The notes beneath the pieces are model-generated. The model saw only the letters and a program-made list of their open reading frames with translations. It did no database searches and was not told where the DNA came from. Source: Spirodela intermedia (Eukaryota; Streptophyta; Magnoliopsida; Alismatales; Araceae). Taken from it: 64,000 nucleotides of DNA. Below are positions 1-11,800 of this stretch, in pieces (within the stretch, counting starts at the first letter, position 1; the number at the start of each line of letters is the position of its first letter). Location of the stretch: positions 10,757,878-10,821,877 of the forward strand of contig LR746264.1 in assembly GCA_902729315.2 (NCBI GenBank), given 5' to 3'. A program made the position numbers and the translations under genes.

Positions 1-12
1 CATGGTAGATCT

Positions 13-16
<4 letters not shown>

Positions 17-48
<32 letters not shown>
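17..48. repeat. (GA)n microsatellite
   Basis: An uninterrupted GA dinucleotide run. It lies in what would be an intron or the 3' part of the minus-strand OTU gene that leaves the window here. The sequence from here to about position 420 shows no exon that fits the OTU family. Confidence 0.9.
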
Positions 49-50
<2 letters not shown>

Positions 51-423
51 AGCAGAACTTCATGGCTCGATGCATGGGTCTACTTCTCTCGTTTCCAATT
101 GATTTGCCTATGGCCGACCCATTCAATCAACGCGTTATGAGAGCAAATCCTACCCCTGAACAGCATACCCATTTCATCCGGAGCTTGCCAGCATACAAGG
201 AGGAGTGCTAAAAAAGGGACCAAATTAGAAAGAACATACATATACAATCTTGAGATTTTATAGACAGGGACATTGGTTAGGAGCTGGATGGTCTGATACG
301 CATATGATCAAGAATTTTATCTGCTGAATCAAATGGGACCCATCAATCAGTCTTGCATTATTAAATCTGTAACCAGATAAAGGGTGAAGTTGAACCACCA
401 AGAAGATGAGATGAAGTATGTAC

Positions 424-1091
424 CTGCGTCGTTTTCCTCTTGCTGTGGATTGAGTTTCAGACCCTTGTTCATGGCCATTCCCTTTACCTGCAGGCCCCAT
501 TCCGTCTTTAGATCGAGTAGAAATAACACAGCAACAAAATAAGGAATGTTCATGCTTTGACCGATGAGATCGATGGGGGCGAGAAAGAGGGAGGAAGGAA
601 GCCACCAGATTGGGGTCAATGCAATCGGTCTTCTTTTACAGCGGATGAACTGATGCGGAGGCTCACCAGGGCACGAAACATGCAACGCCCGTCACCCGTC
701 ACCTTCACGACGGAGTAGTGCTCCAGCTTTTTCATAGCCGGGGAGCTTCGATTCGTTGAACCGGAAACAAGAGAGGTCTACGTTGTAACTCTACTACGAT
801 CGAAACTCCGCCGCATAGTATTCACGACGCAGTCTCAAAATAAATAGAACGTGAACCAGGTCCTTTAGACTGAGGAGATGAACTCACAGGGGTGAGCCAA
901 TTCTGGCGAAGAACCCCGAGCGAGGAGCACCCGCAGAGGAGAACGAACACGCCGTGGGAGGCTGCGCGAGTTCGAACCGAGCGCTCCCTTCCCTCAGCTC
1001 CCGCAGAATAGCATCTGAAAGTAAGAGGACGAAGAGCGTGAGAAGAGCACGGCGCCGCACCACAACCCATTCGCAGAAATACATGCAACAT
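424..1091 (-). CDS. OTU-domain cysteine protease (deubiquitinase), 5' part; continues off the left edge
   Basis: Three minus-strand exons read in phase: 888-1091 (68 codons), 667-777 (37 codons) and 424-487 (21 codons plus one base). Together they give about 126 residues. Exon 2 contains VTGDGRCMFRAL, the DGxC catalytic-cysteine block of OTU proteases, and exon 3 continues VKGMAMNKGLKLNPQQE, a stretch I recall from plant OTU proteins such as the At2g38025 type. OTU enzymes cleave ubiquitin from proteins with a Cys/His/Asp set. The histidine half is not in this window, so the next intron must be longer than 423 bases. The chosen ATG (1089-1091) directly follows a double telo-box; a second in-frame ATG lies seven codons later. 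The leader peptide before the OTU block (exon 1) has no recognised domain and could carry targeting information. Divergent from the IRKI-like gene. Exon 1 is the least certain part. Confidence 0.75.
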
Positions 1092-1105
1092 AGGGTTTAG
1101 GGTTT
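1092..1105 (-). promoter_or_regulatory. double telo-box immediately before the OTU start codon
   Basis: On the minus strand the bases just before the ATG read AAACCCTAAACCCT, two overlapping AAACCCTA telo-box motifs. Telo-boxes are known near the transcription starts of many plant housekeeping and translation genes. Position and motif are seen directly; function is inferred. Confidence 0.5.
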
Positions 1106-1358
1106 CCCACCGTTCGAAGGTCGCCTACGCCGAAGCAAGTCCATGACCCGGAAGAGAACAAACCGAGAAGCCACCGCTGGGAAGTAGAAGCCTCCCTTAT
1201 CCTCTCCCCACCCTCACCCAAAAATCAAGCACCCGTCGGGGTAAAACCGTAAATGAAACCTTGAATTGCGATTGATCCATCGTCCATCGCAGGAAGGCAT
1301 GTCCAAAATGCTCGTCATTGTGCCTCACAGAACACGCTCACGCCTCCCAAAAAGGGGT

Positions 1359-1394
1359 AGAGAGAGGAGAGAGAAAGAGAGAGAGAGAGAGAGG
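1359..1394. repeat. imperfect (GA)n tract in divergent promoter region
   Basis: A GA-rich tract in the 950-base spacer between the OTU gene (minus) and the IRKI-like gene (plus). The rest of the spacer (1106-2044) has no further convincing gene. A shorter CT run at about 1987-2001 sits just before the IRKI-like start and may be leader sequence. Confidence 0.7.
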
Positions 1395-2044
1395 GATGAT
1401 TCAATGCAGCGTTCTCCTGAGAGAGGTTGTCCCTCCAGATCCCTGTCCATTACGGCGCCGAGTAACCTCATCCCCTCTCATACGTTCTTATTGGGCTACG
1501 TTGGTCCCACATTGTTAATGGGTTATTGGGCTAATCTTTTCTGACATCTTTATGGGCTTGACGGCTGGCCCATCATGCAACTCAGACCCGATCTTAATGA
1601 GTTACCCTCTCATGAGGTACCGTCCTCCCGAGACCCCGACGTTTCTGGGCGCGGAGCATCGTTATCTTAGCGTTCTCCTCCGGAACACCGAAGAAGATCC
1701 ACGGGCACCGTTGGATACTCCCGGCCATAGCGAGGGCAAAAATAATTCAACGCGATCCCGAGGATCAGCTTATGCCCGTCACGTTGTCCTTCACCTGTCC
1801 CCAGAAAAAATAATTAAACTCCTGTCAGAACGAACAGACGTCTCACTTTATGAGTAAATCGAATCCGCTCACTCGAGTGATGTTAAAGCAACTCTCACCG
1901 TCAGATCCTACCCCTCCAGAGCGTTCACCCCCCCCCCCAGCCGTGTTCCTCAACGAGTCGCGTGCTTCTCACCAACCAGATCGAGGTCTCTCTCTCTCTC
2001 TACAGTCGGTTCTCTCCGGTCAGGCGAGGCGGAGAAGACGAAGG

Positions 2045-3600
2045 ATGGCGGCGAGAGTTTCCACTCTATCGGATCTCATTCACCGGGTGGCCTGTCCTTG
2101 CCTGAACAACCCGCTCACCCATGGCCATGGTGACGACGACAGCTCTGAAGCAGGGAACGACACGGAGGAGAGCGAGGTAGAGGAAGAAGTAGAGGAAGAG
2201 GACCAAGCCGAAGCGAGACGGAGCTCGCGTAAACTGGAGGAAGGCACGGCGAGTGGAGGCGGCGATCAACAGATTGCGAGGGTGAGGGAGGCGGAGGCGC
2301 TGATGGAGGAGGTGTTCCAGGCGGTGGCGGGCCTGAAGAGGGCCTACGTGGGTCTGCAGGAGGCCCATTCCCCGTGGGACCCTGAGAGGATGAGCATCTC
2401 CGACGCGGCGGTGGTGGCGGAGCTGAAACGGCTGGGGAGGCTCCGCGACCGGTTCAGGAGGGGCTGGAGCGGCGGGGAGGAAGGGAGGTTGTGGGCCCTG
2501 ACGGCGCCGCCGCCTCTTCGGGAAGCGGTGGTGCCGTACGAGGCGGCGTTGGAGGATCTGAGGAGGGATCTCAAGGTGAAGGAAGCGGAGGTGGAGAACC
2601 TCAAGGAGAGGCTCCGCGGCTTCACGGCGGCGCCGCCGCGGTCCTCTTCGGCGCGATTCGACTCGGGGAGGAAGGGAAGATTCCATCGCTCCGGCAGTAG
2701 GATCCGCTGCAGCAGCGCCCTCGGTGAGAAAACTTTCTTCGCCATCACCTCTTCCCCCTTCCCCCCCGTCGGCGGCTGGAATTGACTCTGCTGAACTTCT
2801 TTACGCCGGACACAGCTCCTCTGCAGGTGGGTAAGCCCACCCCGGAGCTTTTCCGTGCTTGCATGGAGGAGGTCAGGGAGGCGTCAAAGTCGTTCACCTC
2901 ACACTTCCTTTCGCACATGCGCGCCGCCCGCTGGGACATCGCCGCCGCCGTCCGCTCCATCGTCGAAGCCTCCACCGTCGGCAACAGCGGCCCCCGATCC
3001 CCCTTCCCCGACGTCGGTCCCGAGCAGGCGAAGCACGCCATGGAGTCCTACGTCAACCGGAAGCTCTTCCATGGCTTCGAGAACGAGACGTTCTACCTGG
3101 AGGGCACCCTCTCCTCCCTCCTCAACCCCGATCAGCACCGACAGGACTGCTACGCCCAGTACCGCGACATGCGCGGCATGGACCCCTCGGAGCTCCTCGG
3201 CGTGCTACCCGACTGCCAGTTCGGGCGGTTTGCCGCCAGGAAGTACCTGGCGATGGTGCACCCGAAGATGGAAGAGTCGCTGTTCGGGGGGCAGGAGCAG
3301 CGGCGGCAGGTGGAAGCCGGCGGCCACCCTCGCACCGTCTTCTACGGCGAGTTCCTGCGGCTGGCCAAGGCGGTGTGGCTGCTACATCTCCTGGCATTTG
3401 CCCTCGACCCGCCGCCCAGCCACTTCGAAGCGAGCCAGGGCGCCGAGTTCCACTCCTCTTTCATGGAGAGCGTCGTCCGCTTTCGCGGGAGCCGGGTCGC
3501 CGCCGGCTGGTTGGTGGGGTTCCCCGTCGCCCCGGGGTTCAAGCTCGCCGACGGCTCCGTCGTCCGGGCCAGGGTCTTCCTCGTCCCCCCGGAGCCCTGA
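2045..3600 (+). CDS. IRKI: IRK-interacting / GIL1-like protein (DUF641 family)
   Basis: Two exons, 2045-2723 and 2816-3600, joined in phase (codon split 1+2) over a 92-base GT-AG intron, giving 487 residues. The N-terminal half has an acidic Glu-rich stretch (about 35-60), then helical heptad-like sequence (about 75-205) typical of the coiled coil in this family. The C-terminal half is the conserved part: [81 protein letters not shown] and a closing [10 protein letters not shown] block. Relatives are GIL1, needed for red-light disruption of gravitropism, and IRKI, a partner of the receptor kinase IRK. I favour IRKI because of the [19 protein letters not shown] and [14 protein letters not shown] wording. 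Start chosen at MAARVSTL; an in-frame ATG at 1850 would add 65 low-complexity residues. Reading through the intron ends translation before the conserved domain. Confidence 0.87.
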
Positions 3601-4051
3601 GGATGATTCTTCTTGTCCAGATTCCTCTCCGACCAGAACGTCTGCACCTGCGGCGGAACGTCTACGCCCTCAAACCCCTTCGACGGAAAGTCTGCCCCTC
3701 CGGCGATCTAATTGTGCCGCTGGCCTAGAGCTCTGACTCTCTCAGTAATACTCGACAAGCTCCGTTTCTGCGACTGCCGTCTTCATCTGCTTCTTCTCCT
3801 CCTAATCTCGGGATTTAGAATTTTGGCCGGCCCTTGGAGAAAGATACTCGCCGGGCAATCACATCCCCGCCGTAAAGGAAGCTCACACGGTCAGAAGAGG
3901 AAAAGAACCGGATCGTGAGTGAACATGAAAGAGGGGAACGAGGGCGAGTGGAAGGTAAACGAGATTATAAGAGGCCGACAGGGAGAAAGGCGGTCGCTTT
4001 TTATCAGCCGCCCTATAGAGATAGATCTCCCCCTCTCCGAGTGTACAGAGG
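3601..4051. other. spacer between IRKI-like gene and DET2
   Basis: About 450 bases with the IRKI-like 3' end and the DET2 promoter/leader. A TATA-like ATTATAAGA lies at about 3963, roughly 90 bases before the DET2 ATG. No gene seen. Confidence 0.5.
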
Positions 4052-4834
4052 ATGCCGTCCGACGAGTCCGTATTCTCCGCTGCCGTGGGCATCCTCTACG
4101 TTACCTGCCCTCTAATCTTCCTTTACCTCCAGTTCTGCACAGTCCCCTACGGCCGCCATGCCCGCCCCGGCTGGGGTCCCCCGCTCCCGCCCGCCGCTGC
4201 CTGGTTCCTCATAGAGAGCCCCACCATCTGGCTGACCCTCCTCCTCCTCCCCCACGGTCGCCATCTCTCCCATCCGCTAGCTCTCGCCATCATCTCCCCC
4301 TTCCTCCTGCACTATCTCAACCGCACCGTCGTCTACCCCATCCGCCTCCTGCGCAGCGGCACCAAGGCGGGCTTCCCCCTATCCGTCGCTGCCGTCGGCT
4401 TCTGCTTCAACCTTCTCAACGCCTACGCCCAGACCCGCTCGGTCACCCACTACGCGCACTATCCGCCGGCCGGAGACGTCGGCTGGTGGATATGGGCACG
4501 GGTGGCGGCGGGGCTAGCCGTGTTCCTGTGGGGGATGGCGGTGAACGTCTCGTCGGATCTGGCCCTGCTGAGGCTGAAGAATACTGCGGGCGGCGGCTAC
4601 AAGGTGCCGGAGGGCGGATGGTTTGAGCTCGTGGCCTGCCCCAACTACATGGGGGAGGCGGCGGAGTGGCTGGGCTGGGCTGTGGCGGCCTCCACGCCGG
4701 CGGCGCTGGCCTTCTTCCTCTACACCTGCGCCAACCTCTTCCCCCGGGCCTCCTCTCACCGCCGCTGGTATCTGCAGAACTTCGGCCACCGCTACCCGCC
4801 GTCCAGAAAGTCCATCATACCCTTCGTCTTCTAA
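4052..4834 (+). CDS. DET2: steroid 5-alpha-reductase DET2 (brassinosteroid biosynthesis)
   Basis: Intronless, 260 residues, matching the usual 260-265 length and intronless structure of plant DET2. The enzyme is an ER-membrane, NADPH-dependent steroid 5-alpha-reductase that reduces the delta-4,5 bond of campesterol-derived 3-oxo steroids on the way to campestanol and brassinolide. Several hydrophobic segments are visible (about 8-30, 48-68, 76-92, 118-132, 150-168, 205-222). The C-terminal signature is clear: CPNYMGEAAEW, FFLYTCANLFPRA, then HRWY-like and a closing KSIIPFVF. Glu202 in NYMGE corresponds to the Glu altered in the classical Arabidopsis det2-1 allele. The coding region is very GC-rich compared with its flanks. 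Confidence 0.96.
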   Translation: MPSDESVFSAAVGILYVTCPLIFLYLQFCTVPYGRHARPGWGPPLPPAAAWFLIESPTIWLTLLLLPHGRHLSHPLALAIISPFLLHYLNRTVVYPIRLLRSGTKAGFPLSVAAVGFCFNLLNAYAQTRSVTHYAHYPPAGDVGWWIWARVAAGLAVFLWGMAVNVSSDLALLRLKNTAGGGYKVPEGGWFELVACPNYMGEAAEWLGWAVAASTPAALAFFLYTCANLFPRASSHRRWYLQNFGHRYPPSRKSIIPFVF

Positions 4835-5865
4835 CCTGTAAGCCATCGATTGGACGGGCGTGATTAGCACCGTGCTTTCCTCTCTTTCTTCTCTCTCTCT
4901 CTTTCCTCTCTCTCTTCCCCTGTCTGTGTCGGGAACAATGGTCTGACATAATGGCCGTTTATGAAGGTTTTTCTGATATTTGTGCTCTCTGTGGGTCTTT
5001 TTTCCCAATAGCCCTCTTCTCTTCTTTGATTCAATATTTAGCACCATCTCTTAGTTTTAACCTGCGTCCTGGCTCTCAGAACGGTCAAACGTTGACAAGG
5101 ACGAGGACGACGACCCTCTAAATTATCCGATTTTCCCATAAATTATTTACGGACGTGATATAATAAATATATTATCTAAGCATCGCATATGATTTATTTA
5201 ATATAAATGTATAAAATGCAAATGCGTCATAGTTTTGCCATCGTCATACTATATTTTAAAGATATGTATCTCTTCTCGTCACTTTGGCTTCTCATTGGGC
5301 ATTAAAGTAATTCATTTCTAATTACTCACCCGGCTCCTCATTGGCTAAGTGGAATTATCGCAATAAATTTTTTATATCGGGTCTCTGTTTGTCTTGGTTA
5401 GCGGGAGTGAGAGAGGAGAGAGATAGGGATATATGTATAATATGTTTCAAGTTAGGGTGTTTTGTTAAAGAATTTGGAATTCGGAGATACTTTTGGAACG
5501 AAAAATAAAAAATTATGGTCGAAGAGTGCGAAAATAAATTTATTTTGTGGGGGTGGTAACTGGTTTCTGATTTCGGGTAAACCAAGCCGACGTGGCTCGG
5601 GCCCCGTTCAGGGTGACGTGTTTCCGCCCACGTGGCTTCCACCGGGATGAAGAACAGCGCTCGTCAGCTGGAGGGGTAGAGTTGGAAAATCGTCTTCGTT
5701 GTCTTCGTCGTCGTCGTCGTCGCGCGTTCCTCCTCCCAGACGGTCCTCGCCGCAGAGATCGATGAGTGCATTGGAAAAACCCTAGCCAGTTTTCTTCTTC
5801 TTTTTTTTCCTTTTCTTTTCTAGTTTCCACACTCTCGCCGGGTGCATCGGAGGGAGTGCCCCCGG
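4835..5865. other. AT-rich spacer between DET2 and DEX1
   Basis: The DET2 3' end (CT-rich to about 4920) is followed by AT-rich DNA to about 5570. A GC-rich segment then contains a CGT/CTT triplet run (about 5700-5725) and a telo-box, AAAACCCTAG, near 5776. The last part is probably the DEX1 promoter and leader. Open frames here on both strands are shadows or low complexity. Confidence 0.6.
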
Positions 5866-8800
5866 ATGAGGCCCTCCGCCGTGGAGGTTCTCTTGCTACT
5901 GGTCCTTGCATCTGCCTCGTGGGGGGGTCTTCATGGCGCCACCGATTCGAAGCAAGATGGGAAGGAGAACAAATTCCGGCAACGCGAGGCCAGCGACGAT
6001 TTGCTCGGTTATCCCAATATGTAAGATCTACCTTATCCGGTGCTACTTGGCATGCTCTTAATTCTTTCTTCGATACCCCCAAACCATCTACCCTTCCCCG
6101 GATCAACAGAAGAGCAAAAATATAGAACCGCTAGACTTTCAACAGTCGCATTTTGCAAAATGAAGCACCTCCCAATGCGACCCGCACAGTGGGTTACTAG
6201 GCTGTGGGGCTGGGTGTATTGAATCGCTTCAATGGAGCTCCATTGCTCCAGTTTTTTGGTTTCGAACGTTCTCTTGCAGACAGAAAAAGTGCTGTACTAC
6301 CTGTGCTACTATGATTTGATTGCAAGTGGTGGCTTCTCGGTCACTTATTCCAGTTGTTTTGTTCTCTTGCGCATGTAAATTTATTTATATTCATGAAGTG
6401 GATATTTATATTAGAAATTTTCTCCCTCTCACTTGCTGTAGAGACGAGGATTCGTTGCTGAATTCAAAATGCCCAAGACATGTGGAACTGAGGTGGCAGA
6501 CGGAAGTCAGCTCCAGCGTATATGCCACACCTCTGGTTGCTGATATTAACAGGTTATGTTTATCGTTATACTGAGTGATCGGAGATATTTTCCGAGGGCA
6601 ACACCATCAAATCGCGTTGTAATGAGAGATGATCGCAGGCTACTCTAGTTGACATTTTCCACTTTAGCTGAGCATTTTTAGTCACATTGACCACATCCCA
6701 GAATGCATCCCCATCTACTTCAATTTTAAAGCATTGTGACCGGGGATAGTCCATTTGGAGCACCTTTTGATTGAAGTGAATATAATGATCGTTCAAATCT
6801 TCTTTTCATCAAATATTGTATCTAATGAGTTCTGTATCGGTCCTTTTAATCATAAAACCTTAGGTTCTGATGTATCCTTTCATACTGAAAGTTAATACTC
6901 AAATGTTTTTTTAATGCCGACCGTCATAATTTCTTGTATATTTACAAATAATTTCCCTAAAGTCGTTTCATCTTGAATATGGTTAGTTAATTCATCTGTG
7001 AGGGAGTTTCTATCTGATAAAATTTAATTTTATTAATATTCGGATTTACTGATACAACAGCTTTTTATCCTTTGGCTGCAGTGATGGAAAGCTAGAGGTG
7101 GTGGTTCCGTCATTTGTTCATTACTTGGAGGCTTTGGAAGGGTCTGACGGAGATAAATTGGCAGGTAAGAGTTTCGATCCTCTAGTATTATCCCAGGAAG
7201 GGATGTGGGGTTGATATTGGCAAATGATCACATGGAGGTACTTGTTGAACTTGGGTTCAAGTACAACCGATTCTTCTATCCTGTGCATTATCAGTCGTCA
7301 CTTTTTGTTTGCCTGTTGTTTGTCATTTGATATCGGATGGTGCCTTTGCACAGGCTGGCCTTCCTTCCATCAGTCAACTGTACATTCCAGCCCTCTCCTG
7401 TATGACATTGACAAGGATGGGACACGGGAGATAGCTCTGGCTACCTACAATGGTGTCATCAATTTCTTCAGGTAATCACTGACTTGATTGTCATTGTTTA
7501 ACGAATTCGTATCCAACTAGTTTACTTTTTTATTACAGGCCCACAGGATATATGATGATTGATAAGTTAGAGGTTCCTCGAAGGAAAATACCAAAGAACT
7601 GGTATGTTGGTTTGCATCCAGACCCCGTCGATCGTTCTCACCCCGACATTCATGATCCATCTCTCAGTCAGGAGGGTGCTGGTATGAGCTATTTATTTCG
7701 CAAGCAGTTACTTCTTCAGTTTAATTTACAAGTTAGATATGAAAACTTCAGTCATGTGCTTGAATGACCCCAGAGGTCTTTGGACGCTGATATGGCTGTC
7801 AATTGTTGATGTTGGCCTATGTCTGACATGGAAAAATATTAGAAATATGACGTGGGTACATTTTGAGGAATAAGCATTCACAGGGATGATCTCAATTTTG
7901 TGACATATTCATTCAGCCATAGGTGATCGTTTTGGTTTTATAACCAAAAATCATGCATTTTAATTTTCGGAGTTTTTTTCATTAACTTATTAATGTTTCA
8001 TGCCCATAACCTTTGAGTTGAAGCTGTCAGCATTTTATCTTTAATCTAGTTTGATGTCGATTGGTTAAGATAACACTTTTAGAATGAATTGAGAAGGTCT
8101 CGTACCCAAGTCAGTAAACTTGTCTCGGAATCTTGCTTTTGCGTTCAATTATCATTTTTGCAGGTGATGCATATGTTAACGGTGTGCATTTATCGGATGT
8201 GCATTTTTCGAGGTGATTCACTGGTGGATACATGCATCTACTCAATACTCACCTACGTGGCTTTAAAGGGCGTTTCATTCTGACCTTCTACCTGCTTACA
8301 TTATTATCATATTCATTAATAGCGCTTATCCCTATTCTTTTATAGAAGGGAATAAAATCAGGCAAAACCAACAATGTTAAAAGGATTTCTGTTCCGACTT
8401 TTTGGAAATTTTGATTCCCCATATAAGCTTTGCTACTTTTCAGTTGTCTGGTTCGAAGACTAGTGCTCAATTTCCCCATCCATTAGTAATCGTAGCTAGG
8501 ATATCATTGGTGTTTTTAACACAGGTTCATCTGTATGACGCTTTCTGTATTGTGAGACACATGGAACCACATGTTAATCCGAAGCTTACTACGTGAGAGA
8601 ACTCTTTTTATTAAGTGGGAATAATCTCATTAACGAAAAATCAAATCAAATTGCTCATCCCTTGCATCCCTTCTATAGCCTTAATTTTATTTCATCTATC
8701 AAGTTTTATCTAATATAATTTAGTATCTACATCTTTTCGAACATTAATGTAGACGATTTCCAACTTTTTAGAGGTGTTCTTTGTCTGTTTCAAACCATTC

Positions 8801-11800
8801 TATATGGTTTCATGCACATTATTCTTTGTTGCCAATTCCTATCGTCTCCATAATAGTGGAATCCGAGAGCATCAGGAATTTGCCATCAATTCATTGACTG
8901 CTATCATGAGATTAATGTTTATCTTAGTGTTTTGTTTCATACTTCAGGATTATGTTCTATTTCCTTGTTAGTACAATATTTTTCATCGTCTCATGGTTTC
9001 ATTCTAAATGTTATACTTTCTCTGTCTTTCTATTGTGTAATAATTGGCTTCCCTTTAAGTAAATAAAAATGAGTATATTTTTGGATGGATAAATAAAACA
9101 CAGCGTGGTATAATAGGACTTTTGGATGAGAATGATCTTGTTTAGAAACATGGAGATGCAGCACTAGATATACATGGTATCTTCATCTTCTTCTCTCTTC
9201 TTCCCTTTTATTTTACTGTGTCGTCATTTGATCTCACTATCCAACGAGAGTGCTCTATTGTATTTCAAATTCATCCTTATTTTAATAATGTGATATATGT
9301 AGAGAACGAAAGCGCAATCTGAGAATTCCATTTTTTATTGGTGTTCATGATTTGGGCGTTCTGATGTAGTTAATTTGTTCCCTCGCAGCAATGAACAGCA
9401 GCAAAATAGGAGTTAATGCATCTCTTTCATCTGAAATCCTGGGAACACATGGGGTTAATGGATCTAAGATGGAACCAGAAGGAAAACTCACTTCTCCTAG
9501 GTCGGGAGAAACTATCAAAGACTCAGCTAGCCTGCGCAATGAAACTTTGCGTGTTGAGTCAGTTGGAGGTATCAATGGCACGAATTCAACAAACACCCAA
9601 AGAAAGCTCCTTCAAGATAGTCATCCAAAGGGGCCACAGGATGAGGGCCATAAATCAGAAACAGATATTGAAGGCTCTATGGGAAAGGCCTCAACTGTTG
9701 AGAACAATGAATCCTTGGCGGAAGATGCTGATGCATCTTTTGATTTATTACGTGGTGGGGAAGAGCTGGCTGATGAATACAATTATGACTACGATGACTA
9801 TGTAGACGAGTCCATGTGGGGTGATGAGGGTTGGGCAGAAGGAACACATCAGAAGATGGAGGATTACGTGGACGTTGATGCACACATCTTGTGTACACCG
9901 GTAAATGTTTAATGTATTTTGCTGTATTCAGGTGCACATTCATGACTAATGCCTAATAATTCATATTTATGCACATGAACATCTGCTGATAAGCGCACAT
10001 TTAGTGAGGATGGATTCATTGGCTTAGCTCTTTTTCTGTTTTCCTCAGGTAATAGCAGATATTGATAATGATGGTATATCGGAGATGATTGTTGCTGTTT
10101 CCTACTTCTTCGACCGCGAGTATGCAGCCATTTACTTTTATTTGTTCCGAGTATTATATCAGGATAATGTTGATCTATGTAGAGTCATGTTGGTGTCTGT
10201 TTCACTGTTGTTGCTAGCTATTCTAAAATCTGAAATTTTTTAAAACCAAGTTGTTACAATAAAAAATTTCATGAAAAAGGGCTAATATTTTAGCGTAATA
10301 CAGTTGACAATTATGAACATTTTTACTTTCCCCAGGGAATTTTATACCTTGTTTTGTTAAAGGAAGGTTTTCTTTATATATTTAGGCGAGGAAAGTACTT
10401 TTTTTTGTCTTCTAATCCTGGTTAAGGGTATTCGATGTGATTGGCCCAATTTTCTTTTTGGTCATATTTTTCAAGTCCGGAAGGTGAGTCCGAGTCCTGT
10501 GCAGGCCTTTATTTTTTGGGGGAAAAGGGGCTATTTGGCATGAAAATGATTGGTGAGAGCAGAGGAGAATTTAGTCTGGAGTTGCATCAATGATTGAAAG
10601 TCACCCTGGATAACGATTCATTGTTCTCTCAATTCACTGAGATTTAGCTTTTTATTCCGACCACGATTATTTATTATTTGCGTCCTCAATAGTATTGTTT
10701 GTAAGTATAATTATCATTTTCCTTCTTTCATTATTTGTTGCTTCAGATCTTTGCCAGTCCTTCCATGAGGAATTAATTTATTCATTAGCCTCCAATATGC
10801 ATCTCCCAACTTCATGGATATGAAGAAAAAAATGTCTCTCAGTTTCTATAAGATTAGATAATATTATCAATCCCCAAATGGATACAAGCCCCATCTCCTC
10901 TCTTCACTTGAATATGCCCTTTAGAGTTTCTCAGCTGCAGAAGTGGATGCCTACACTTATTTGCAGCTTTAAGTATAGGTGGTCTCTAAATTGGTATGTA
11001 ATGGACTTTACCTTGACCTACAATTGGAGTATCAAAATGATTGGTTACTGCCAAATTGTCAGGTACTACGACAACGCAGATCGTCTAGCAGAACTGGGAG
11101 GCATAAGCATTGATAAATATGTTGCAGGTTCTATTGTCGTGTTCAATCTCGATACAAAGCAAGTTAAATGGACAAGGGAGCTTGACCTCAGTATTGATAC
11201 TGGGACTTTCCGTGCATACATGTATTCTTCCCCGACTGTGGTTGATTTGGATCGTGATGGAAATTTGGACATCATTGTTGGAACTTCCTTTGGGCTTTGT
11301 TACGTTTTAGATCATCGTGGTAACTTCTCTACCTTGTCACTGTCTCTCTTCCACAGTTAGATTCCTTTTTATTTGGAATGCTGTAGGCCTAACTGTTGTG
11401 CATGTTTGTGGTGAACTCTTGTAATTTACTCTTTTTTTGTGGGTTACTTGCAGTGAGAACTGTTTTCTGCGAACGATCTGATTGCCCTGATATTATTGCC
11501 TTACTTATCCTGACCCGTTCTTAACAGTATCTCTATATCAAAAGTCATGTTCTATTTTGTCATTTATGTTTTTTGGGGCTGAGAGGTCATTTTACGTTAC
11601 GCTCAATATAGTTTTGGCACATGTCCGGGTAATTTTAATGTTTGGACATACTCTACTCAGATTGACCCTCTCCAGGTTCTAAAATTATCGGAAATATTTT
11701 TTACTGTCCGTCTTGTAAAAGATGGAACAGATGTTTCATGCCTGTAGGGAAATAGAAGTGCTCAGAATTCTGTCTTTATTCTACATGCGTACATATACAT

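Noticed and set aside
80-207. Phase-compatible terminal exon for the OTU gene (minus strand) ending in a stop at 80-82.
   Set aside because: Splice signals and phase fit, but the encoded residues (LLLVCWQAPDEMG...) do not resemble the OTU family, which should continue ADELRM-like. The true next exon is probably off the edge; this could at most be an alternative end.
2066-2686. A 206-residue minus-strand frame across the IRKI-like exon 1.
   Set aside because: Arg/Leu/His-rich antisense shadow of the coding strand.
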